This document shows positions 37,851-47,148 of a stretch of DNA of 64,000 nucleotides, piece by piece. The notes under the pieces are model-generated. The model made no database searches. It was not told the DNA's origin and saw only the letters and a program-made list of their open reading frames with translations. Position 1 is the first letter of the stretch. The number at the start of each line of letters is the position of its first letter. The stretch is from Diploscapter coronatus (taxonomy: Eukaryota > Nematoda > Chromadorea > Rhabditida > Rhabditidae), in assembly GCA_964036155.1 (NCBI GenBank), contig OZ038423.1:22955249-23019248 (forward strand), written 5' to 3'. The position numbers and the translations under genes were made by a program.

Positions 37851-40653
37851 TTAGAGTCCAGTATGCGGTGGGAGGTTATGCGACTCGGCCCGCCTGTGGT
37901 AGAAGCCCATAGTTGTCTGAAAAATGATTAATTTTGATTTCGAAAACTTTTATTCACAGAAAATAAATTTAATTTTTGGTGTTAAATTGTAAAAAAAATA
38001 GTGCACCTGAGAAATATTCCACCCAGCGGTGACCGTCGCGATCCAACTGATGAACAAGAACGTCATTGGGTACAGGAAATAGTGCGTGCGAGTCAGGATC
38101 GGCAGTGCTAAATTTCATTATGTTTCAGTTTCGCTAGATGTTATCAACTTAGAAAAGGACGATAGTTCAGTAGTTGCAAAATCAATCGCAATAAGTTTCA
38201 AAAATATAGCAAATCTATAATCTCTAAGAAATTTCCCACACTTAATCAATGGGGACACGTACTTTTAATGTAAACGAATAGAAACCATTGCGAGATATAC
38301 ACACATTTTCATATGAATTTATGTTTCAAAAGAAATTTAGGATAATTTTAGAATTCTACCGAGTAGTCTCTGCTTTCAAAGGACTCGATTTACAATTTCC
38401 AAGAAAAATCTCACCCGTATATCCCAGGAATGTGATGTAGACGTAGTAGATCGCAGCGATGAACCAGATCGTGTTGCCGATGAATCGAGACACGAATGAG
38501 GGACCGTCGATCAGGGCTGAAATTTTAAAATTCCAAAATATCACCGGAAAATTTTTGAGCATTTTCAAAGACTAATATTATTCGAAGAGCAGAGGACTAG
38601 TGACTGAAATTTATTTAGCAAATTTTCTGCCTAATTTTTTCATATTCATCCATCAACTCATTTCCAGCATCAAAGAAGAGAATGAATAGTGATTAAAACC
38701 TTTTTTCACTTTTGTTCGAATTTTTCGAATAGCTCAACTTTTTTTCAACCAATACCAGAATAATTTTGAAAATCTTAAAGGATACTTCTTGAAAGAGACT
38801 TTTAAAATAATGAAAAATTTTGAATTAAAGATTCACTTGGATAGATAATCGGCAGAAGCACGTGAAGTAGGACGAGACAGGGGAAGAATGCGTTCAGATG
38901 GACGTCGAAGCAATAGCCCCACTCGACGTCCTGATCTTGCACTTTGCGAAGGAAACGATTCGAAAATAGCCTGAAAAATCAGTTTTAATAAAATTTTAAT
39001 TATGCTTCAGATAAAGTATAAAATGATACACATCTGTAGAGCAGTAATGTTTTCCCATTTTTTTATTTCAAACAAATACTCATTTTCATAAATAAGTCGG
39101 ATTCAGGTATAAAATAAGACAATTCAGGAATTCGATTCTTTCCACCTGATGAGGAAAGGTATCAAATTTTTAATTTCAGTAAAGTTGAAGAAAACACTGA
39201 AAATTTACCAGAGTACGGTAGCAATGACGACGCCGACGGCGATGCAGTCGATGAAGACGGACCAGAGGAAGAACTTGACGAAACCCCAGGTCGACAGATT
39301 CAAAGCGATCGAGTAGAACACCGAGGAGAACAGCAAAGAGAGCGACAACAACACAAGGAAGGCCGGGTCGTCGCGTGCAAATTGATCTTTGGTTCCTACA
39401 AGTTATTTTTTTCGTAATTTAACTATGTTCGTTGAGCTTTTATTTATTGAGTTTTTTTTTTATTTCTAGATAAAATGACCCTGAAAATCTATGATAAAAA
39501 ATATCATCACTAGGTGGGTGAGCTTTTTTATTTCCAAGAATTTTCAGTTTTGTTCTTCGAATTTTGAATAATTATCATACATCAACTACCGCGAATTTAA
39601 CAGAACAAGTTATTTTTCTGCTAATTTCTAATTTTTGAAACCTACTCTTTCTGTAGATGAAGTTTTTGTAGACCTTTGAGGGCTGAATGAGCAGGTAGAG
39701 CATTTGCCAGAACGCGAACTCGAAGTCCATCTAAAATTAAAAAGATAAAAAGAATAAAATAAAAATGTATAGATTAGAAAAAATAAAAGATTAAGAAATG
39801 CTTTAAAAAATAATAATAACCTGTCTGAAGTGCAGGAGACGACGAATGAAACGACCCAATTTGGCCGACGCAGACATTCTGATCGCAGTCAGACAACCCA
39901 CGCGGTCTGCAGTGCTGAAATTGTTTTTTCAGGAAAGATAAAGTATTTTTAAAATGCATCTTACAAGGAAAAATTGGTTCAACTAGAAAAATGTAACTAC
40001 TTAATAGCATTTCAGAACTGAAGACTTGTAATAGCTACAGAACAAAAGTCACGATTTAAATGGAATTTTAATGTTTCGAAAATAAGGTGTCTTGAATAAA
40101 GATTGTTGAAATCTAAACCGGGAAAGAATCATATAGCTAAAAATCACGATTTTTAAATAAAGTTGCCGATGTTTCAAGTCTCGATCAAAAGATTATATGA
40201 AATTGATTCGAAACGATTCGGAATAAATTGATAAAATCCAAAAATGTTTGTATGCTTCACAAGATAGTACATCAGATTGAATTTTGGTGTATTCAATGGA
40301 GAAGATGGTTGAGACGGATTATTTTAGATAATTAATTAATTAATGAAAACTAGTATCCTCACTTGCTACTGTAAGTCGAATAACCGCCCGGTGAGGCGTA
40401 GCCGGAACGAGAATAACGATGCTGTTTGTTGAAAGTGGGCGATTGGACTCCGGAGGTTGAAGGCTGGTGAACTGGAATGTTGAAAATAACGATTTTTGTT
40501 ATCTTTAGAAAGGTTCAATTCCATTTTCGCGAGTATTCGGTATGATCATCTTTGACGATTCTTCTTTATAAAAAATATTTTTGAAACAGTTTTGATATTA
40601 TTCTGAAAATAAAAACGAATACCTGGCCGCCCAGTAACAGACTGATTGTTCAT
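37851..40653 (-). CDS. unc-50: UNC-50 / GMH1 Golgi membrane protein
   Basis: Conserved multi-pass protein of the Golgi, needed in C. elegans for sorting of levamisole-sensitive acetylcholine receptors. Nine exons give 302 aa in phase: 40623-40653, 40363-40471, 39821-39914, 39646-39730, 39209-39395, 38837-38970, 38415-38516, 38007-38107, 37851-37916. The N-terminus is a Ser/Gly/Tyr-rich cytosolic tail. The family core is unmistakable: MDFEFAFWQMLYLLIQP, then YRKRTKDQFARDDPAF, five hydrophobic segments, the DVEWGYCFDVHLNAFFP motif, and the C-terminal FYHRRAESHNLPPHTGL. It lies ~470 bp downstream of OST4 on the same strand. Confidence 0.98.
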
Positions 40654-41122
40654 AATACTAGGAACGCACTTTTCTGAAAATGAAAATTAAAAAAAAAAAA
40701 TCAACAATTCAAAGATATTTGATCGTTTGAAAACGAGTTCTCAGAAAAAAAATAGAAAAACTAAAGCCACTTTATTTTGGTAAAAAATCTGAAGTGTTCT
40801 GGAAGTACCATAACAAGAAATATCACAACAGGGATAAATAAATAAAAAAACTTTCAAACGAGGTTTTGTGAAGAAATGTGTTGAAGATGGGATGCACATC
40901 AGAAAGTGGAAGTAGGGTTGCGAGAAGAGAAACTGAAATTATATAATTTGAAAAAAGGGTTTTTGTTAATTATTTGAAGTACCAATCGAAACAATCGGTA
41001 AATTTGATAGCTTTTTATCGATAGAATTTGAAACATACGTTATCTATTCATTTTAGAGCTTTTCGAAAAGAATAATTTTACGATTTTTTCTTTCAAAAAA
41101 TTAGCCTACAAATGTCCCTAGT
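40654..41122. other. Spacer between OST4 and unc-50
   Basis: 469 bp of AT-rich sequence between two minus-strand genes. An acceptor-like CATTTTCAG lies ~20 bases upstream of the unc-50 ATG (plus-strand 40675-40685), so unc-50 could be trans-spliced, alone or as the second gene of a loose pair with OST4. No other feature is seen. Confidence 0.5.
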
Positions 41123-41519
41123 CTAGGCCTGATTCGACTTCTGATTCGCTGTGATGTAGTGGTAGACAACCACCAGAACCAGCATGCTGAAAAAGTGAAT
41201 TCTGCAGATTTCTTCTAGCTTTTTAAAACTTCCAATCCAAGCACGAAGTAACTATTGATATAGTATAGAAAAATATATATTCTTTTAATCATTGTATTTT
41301 TTCGAAAGAAAACATTCCGCTATTTTTATATCGTTTTTTGCGGAATTTATTTTAAATTATCAGCCAAAGAGTATTAACTAATGGAATGTAATAGGAAAGA
41401 AGTATTTTTCATGAAACGCATTTTTCAGACCATATTAAACTTCCAATTTTTAAATTTCTAGTTCTCTACCTGATCCCGAGAATGTTGGCCGCGATGCCGA
41501 GTTGAACGTCGGTGATCAT
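41123..41519 (-). CDS. OST4: OST4, 4-kDa oligosaccharyltransferase subunit
   Basis: Single-pass ER microprotein that holds the catalytic STT3 subunit in the oligosaccharyltransferase complex. Two exons (41470-41519 and 41123-41186) give 37 aa, the expected family length. The start MITDVQLGIAANILG is almost the same as animal OST4, and the second half SMLVLVVVYHYITANQ keeps the membrane helix and the VVxYHY motif. The codon at the splice junction is Ser. The gene is too short for ordinary ORF finding and is split by a 283-nt intron. An acceptor TTTCTTTCAG ends three bases before the ATG, as expected for spliced-leader addition. It is divergent from unc-69. Confidence 0.97.
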
Positions 41520-41961
41520 TTTCTGAAAGAAAGATGAAATAATCGAAAATTGCTAATTCCTATAAAAATCGATTATCGCTTCAAAACAACGGAAATAAAA
41601 GAATCCTCAAATTCAAATGAAAACAAGGTTTCGAAATCATTGAAAATCCCTAGAAACAAAGAAAATCGATATTTCTATAGTAGGAAATCGATAAATATCG
41701 ATTTTTGCCCTTGTTGACGACTACGTGAAGCTATTGAACTAACGACGTGGTTCTGCTCGGCATTTACAAAGCGAATCGCGTTGCAAAATATTAGCTAAGC
41801 CCCAGAATCGATGCGGAAAAGGCTAAATTAGTCGGGAGGAAGATACGAGCTGGACATTCTTATCCAAAACATCTTCCCAAACTTAATTACCCAATCGATT
41901 GCCTAATTATCCTATTCTATACTAGTCCTAATTTATTCAATTACCCCTAATTATACGAGTT
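41520..41961. promoter_or_regulatory. Bidirectional promoter region of OST4 and unc-69
   Basis: 442 bp separate the divergent ATGs. At about 41646-41705 three ATCGAT-containing blocks cluster (AATCGATATTT, AAATCGATAAATATCGATTT). These resemble the TATCGATA DRE core known from Drosophila housekeeping promoters, and they also form an inverted repeat. Both flanking genes are housekeeping/trafficking genes, so a shared element is plausible. Its use in nematodes is inference. Confidence 0.45.
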
Positions 41962-42526
41962 ATGTCGGACGATAAAGAGAGGCCGAGCGTTTCTGGAACA
42001 GAGGACTTCCCCTTGGCTGATGATGGTAAAATTTAGAAAAAAAATACGGAAAATGTTCGCTTTTTGACCGGAAAAAATAAAGTGAAGCTGTAAAATTTCG
42101 ACAAAATTTGGGAATTTTAAGGCGACGACAGTTTGGCCCTGCCGAGTGGGAGAACTCCGAAACCAGCCCAGCCTCTTCCGAGAGAAGAGCCTCCCGAGGA
42201 CCCAGAGGAAAAGGCCCGGTTGATAACCCAAGTTTTGGAGCTCCAAAATACCTTGGATGGTAACCTTTTGGTCATTTTGGCTCGAAAATAGTACAATTTC
42301 AATTCTTCGTTGAAATTTGACCAACATATTGTAAAAGTAGTAATTTTTTGTTGATTTTCTCCTTTGAAACAATGAAAATTTAGACTTGTCCTCACGAGTC
42401 GAAACCGTGAAAGAGGAAAGCCTCAAATTGAAGGCGGAAAACCAAGTACTTGGCCAGTACATCCAGAACCTGATGGGATCATCCTCAGTTTTTCAATCCT
42501 CCCAACCGAAAGCCCCGAAACAGTAG
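41962..42526 (+). CDS. unc-69: UNC-69 / SCOC short coiled-coil protein
   Basis: Short coiled-coil protein that in C. elegans works with UNC-76 in axon outgrowth and vesicle transport; vertebrate SCOC acts at the Golgi and in autophagy. Three exons (41962-42025, 42122-42259, 42384-42526) give 114 aa in phase. The N-terminal half is acidic and Pro-rich. The C-terminal coiled coil is highly conserved: [40 protein letters not shown], then [16 protein letters not shown]. It ends in a short Lys/Pro/Gln tail. The exon 2 acceptor ends TTTTAAG, slightly unusual. It is the divergent neighbour of OST4 and close to unc-50. Confidence 0.97.
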
Positions 42527-44057
42527 GTGTTGTGATTGTGCAAGAGAATTTATTGATTAATTTGCGAAAAAAATGATAAATTTGAAAAAAAAAACCCGAT
42601 AAAATTCGTTGATTTATCAATTTTTGTGCAAACCGATCCCACGATTTCCTATGTCACGCCCACACTGTGATCGATCGATCGAAACTTCTACACTACGTCA
42701 TTTTCCCGTCTTCATTGTAAAACCCAAGGAAAAATGTATTAAAAATAGGGAAAATGGTAAATTTTCTATCCAATCTGCACAAAATCTCGACTCTAATCGC
42801 ATAAATCACGATTTTCAAGATGCATTGCAAAATATTGCCTGTCTTCTTGCATAAAATGCTACTTTTCCTGCATAATTGTTCAACTTCTTGCTAGTCATAA
42901 TAATTCAGTTTGTCGGATTTCGATAATTGGATTTTCTTCTTGAATGGTCTCACTAAAAATCTCAATTTTCCTTGCGAAATTGTATGAATTTCCGCACTAA
43001 ACTAATACTTTAGAATAATTTTTGTAATTATAAAAAATGCTCATGAAACTTTGATAATGAGTCATATTGATTGTTCCGAGCTTGCATGAAAATAAACCCT
43101 TTTAAATCTTGAAAAAATCGAATCTTTTTCAGTTTTGATGACGATGATGAAGCAGCTTATGAATGGTCTTAAATTATTTTCTTTCAAAATAAACAAAAAA
43201 CTCGTTGTATTGTGATTGTCTGTATAGTAGTCTAAAAATAAAGAGCGAATATAAAACACGAAAATAAAAGATAATATATTTTAAATCCGGTTAAAGCCTG
43301 GATTTCTTTCGTAATTTAAAAAAATATTTCTTCCAATTTTTATTCTAATTTCAATAACTGACTTGTTATTGAAAAAATCTTTTCAAGCCCCAAAATACCG
43401 TTTTCAAAGTCAATTCATGTTAAAATGATTAGAAGCAATTAACATTTTTAGATGTCAAATCAATACGACTCACTTTTAAAAAGCGAAATAACCAAGGAAA
43501 ACAAAAAGTCAGTTGAAAAGGAGAAAGGGAATGCTTTGAAAAGACGATTATGATGTGATGTTATGATATCATGACATAATGATATAGGGGCAAATCGTTC
43601 TTTTAATTTTTGACTACGTCATTACGTCAAATGACAGACTAGTAAATCGGCGCTCGGAAACAATATTCAGGTTGGACAAAAATGGGAATTAGGAAAAAGA
43701 GGAGGAAGAATGGGGAAGTTAAATAAAAGTTTTTTCTAGCCTCAAATTTCAGAGAAAAACCCCGCTTTAACTCTTAGAATGGGTGAAATAATATTTTGGA
43801 AGGGAGGAAAGAGGTGATTTTATATTGTCGAAAGGAAGAGTAATATAAGAAGAAATTTTAGGGAAATAATATTGACGAAGTTGATTCTTCAATATCTCGT
43901 CTATCAAAAATTATCTCCATTCCAAAAGAAAAGTTGGCAACTCGTGAAAAAGTATGAGGACGAAGAACTTCTCCTTTGGATTTCAAACATTTCATTAAGT
44001 TGCGAAAATTCCAAATACCCAAAAAAATTCCTAAAATCCTTCAAACTTTCCACCTAT
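42527..44057. other. Convergent intergenic region
   Basis: About 1.5 kb between the stops of unc-69 (plus) and the KH gene (minus). A 12-codon acidic open stretch after an acceptor-like site (43135-43172, reading FDDDDEAAYEWS then stop) has no partner exon I can find. A TGATATCATGACATAATGATAT stretch near 43560-43590 is low-complexity. No gene or RNA is supported. Confidence 0.45.
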
Positions 44058-46322
44058 CTAGAAATCGATAGTGTCCATGTCCTGGGCCGAATCAGTCATC
44101 GATCTGAGCGAGCTGGAGGGCAGGGCCTCCGAGACTTTCAAAGAGGGCTCCAAAGGGGACTTCGCGGTGTCATCCAACCAATAGGCCTCCTCGGGCTCGG
44201 CCTCGAACTTCAGCTGCAGCTCACGCAGGTGCGCGATTTCCTGGAAGCATGGAAAAATATTCAAATTTTAAAAGAAAAAAATATCCCACCTTCTCGACGT
44301 CCTCGGAGAGTCCGAGTCCGGACCTCCACTCGGATTTGTTGTTGTTTTCCTCGTTCTCTTCGTTCTGCTCCCCCTTCTTCTCATAGAGCTCCGCCCGGTC
44401 CCGACTCATCCTCATGCATCGCTCCGCGGAGCGCATGATGCTTTCCTGAAATTTATCTATTTTGCTTTTTCCTCATTTTTGAACACTTCAAATCTTCATC
44501 TTTTCTTTTAGAAATTTTAACGCCTAACAAAGATGAATTCAAAGTGAGAATTTATGTTTCAGAAGAAATTCGAATTATTCTGCAGAAGCAGAATTACGAT
44601 CCAATAACTCGATTCTATTGATTCAAAATTCCAACTAACCTTAGCGCCATGAATGCGGTACTCGTCCGGTCCGGAGATGACGACCTCGGCCTCGGCAACG
44701 CCTTCAGTCTGGTTGATCTGAATTGATTTTCTTATAATTGAAAAACCGGATCAGTTCTTTCTTTTTTAAAAGTTTCTATACCATAATGTTGCAGGTATAG
44801 GTGTCTTTGATCTTCTTGATGTTCTGGCCGCCGCGACCTGGAAATTCAATATTTTGAGGAATACATATCAAAGGATAAATTTCTGAAGGAAAATTCTTTG
44901 AAATTTGTTCTTTCAAAAACTCATTTCTGCTTACCGATGACATATCCCGAGGCCAGGTTGGGGATGACGAATCGAATGGTCTTCCTGCCCTCCGCTTGCT
45001 CGCGGATCATCGCTTGAATCGCCAATTCGGCGAGGCGCAACTGCAACAAGAAATCAATATCTATAGATTTTATAATCTTCGAGATAATTTTTCCTTACTT
45101 TTTAAATATCAATTCGTAGCAAGGCACTTTCCTAACTATCGCAATTCATCCGAAAAAATTTTGAAGCATATTTAATTTTTTTAAATCGAATTCTGTCATT
45201 TTTTATTTTTAAGAGTTATCCAACCTTCTTCTCATCATGAGCGAAAATCTGGACAAAGTGGTGCATTTTGAAGTCGTCACCCTCCTCCTTCTCCCTGTCA
45301 TCGTTTCCATTCTCTTCCCATTCCTGAAAATTTCAAAATTTTTCAATTAGCTAAAACTTGTTTAGTTTTTTTTTATTTGTTTTCGAACTTGTGGAGTTTT
45401 AAAAATGAAGACCATTTTTTCTCGTTCCCAAAAATGATTGGCTTTTCAAAAATCGATATTTTTAAGACCTCGAATTCAGGCAGCATGAGTTCGGCGTTGC
45501 TCGGATTGAACCCGGTTCCATATCTGAACTCGCCGTCTGTCAGTTTGATCAGCTCCATGATCGTCTGGAAATACAAATATTAAAAAAAAAATAAATCAAA
45601 CTGGGATTTTTAGAGATCATGAAAATCCATAAAATTTAAAATCTATTTTTTATTTTTGTACCTGAGTTTCCTCCTCGATGGCCCTCAAATTTCTGCCGCG
45701 CTTTCCAAACACGAGGCCGATAATCCCCAGCGGGATCGGCACCATTTTGTGCAGCATTTTCTTGTCTAAAAAATCGAATTAAAAACCGATATGCTAGGCG
45801 TTTTAAAGGCCCTTCTTAACTATACGTTAAAAATTCATCAGTAAAAATATCATTTTTCATTTAAAAAATGCTATTTATTGATTTTTCGAGCCTTTCCCAT
45901 CCTCGTCGACGCATTTCTGAGAGGATTGAGCGAAGACGGGCGACTGCGAGTCAGAGACCGACCCCGAACACGAGTTCTGCAGCCGGCCATCTTCCACTTT
46001 CGCCGACTGTATCTTGCTGAAAAATCAATGAATTTTCCAAAATAGGTTATTTTTGGCACACAATTTTACAAGGATTTGTGTCCGTCTACATTTTCCGTAT
46101 AAAATAGGAACTTGCTTGACAGGTCCCTCATGATAAGGCTTATTTACATCTTCAATATATTTTACCAACAAAATAATCTTGTGAAAACCTTCAGCATGAT
46201 GATGATCATAGATTTTCTTAACGTTTTTGAATGTACCTGATGATATTGTAAACGGTGTAGGCGGCAACCGCTGCGGACACGCTCACCACGACGCCGTACG
46301 CCAGTTTCGAATAGACCGTCAT
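44058..46322 (-). CDS. Membrane-anchored two-KH-domain RNA-binding protein
   Basis: Starts MTVYSKLAYGVVVSVSAAVAA, a single hydrophobic anchor (exon 46237-46322), followed by a Ser-rich linker exon beginning at 46016. KH1 spans the exons around 45662-45765 and 45565 downward, with GxxG loop GKRG (GLVFGKRGRNLRAIEEET). An acidic linker (EWEENGNDDREKEEGDDF) precedes KH2, whose GxxG loop is GRGG (YVIGRGGQNIKKIKDTYTCN). The tail is acidic and coiled-coil-prone and ends SAQDMDTIDF. An N-terminal anchor plus tandem KH domains recalls the mitochondrial piRNA/RNA factors TDRKH/PAPI and AKAP1, but no Tudor domain follows in this reading. The 3' end of the second exon is unresolved: the phase needed by the KH1 exon is not met by a good GT donor. 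An acceptor TTGCAG just upstream of the ATG suggests trans-splicing. Confidence 0.82.
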
Positions 46323-47148
46323 TGCACTCTCGCACCAAATTGGCTAGCTGCAAGGAAATTCTTGAAGTTGAAGTCAGGATGAAAAATGTCTAATTTTAAG
46401 AAAAAGTGAGATTTTTGACCAGGAAATGGTATTTCCGATGTCTCGCTTGAACAGCTTTATGAGGATAGATTTTGAGCGATTCTGATAAAGCAAAATAAAA
46501 AAAAATAAAAACACAACTTCAACGAGAAAATTGGGAAATGAGCGAAAATTGAAAATCAATTTTTGAAGCAGCGAGTGTCGACACTCGTAAAACCCAGTGT
46601 TTTTCGTCGATTCTTGTTCAGTTCGCTGCAATATGCGTCTGATGTCCAAAAATACAGTACCGAGTGAAAAATCTTTTTCTTTCGCTAAACACGCTCTCGT
46701 TTCGCATCGATAGTGGGCGGGGTTTCACTCGCTCGATCTTAGAAGAAAAATGCTCGTAAATCTGCCCCATTGCTAACTATTCGCAATGGTTCTTTTTCTC
46801 CGAATTCGCGATTCTCTCGTCGCGTGTTTCTCTCGCTTAGGGCCAAACGAAGTTTGTTTTGTTTTGCGGTTCCGAAAAGTGGGGTTTTTTGCAAAATTCG
46901 AAAAATCAAACTTCTCTAGTCTTGCCCCCCTCAAAGGTACAATGACGAATTTTATTCTTCTTTCTGTTTCCTTGCGTTTTTTTGTAGTCTTTACTCTTTC
47001 TTAAAAAATAGCTAGAAGAAAAGATGGGTAGAAACTGCCGAGGATCGTTGTCGTTTCGTTCTGATATTTCTCGTAATTTTCGTTTTTCTTCGATGTTCGC
47101 TATTAAGAACTCGCGTTTCCTGATGAATGTGTCCTTTTCAGTGAACCA
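46323..47148. promoter_or_regulatory. Divergent promoter region, KH gene and F-box gene
   Basis: 826 bp separating two divergent ATGs. It contains pyrimidine-rich stretches on both strands and an acceptor-like TTTTCAG 8 bases before the F-box gene's ATG. An open frame at 46786-47004 shows no recognisable domain and probably belongs to the leader. No defined promoter motif is assigned. Confidence 0.5.

Noticed and set aside
43135..43172. Acidic 12-codon exon-like segment after an acceptor site
   Set aside because: No upstream exon in phase, and unc-69 already has its conserved stop at 42524-42526.
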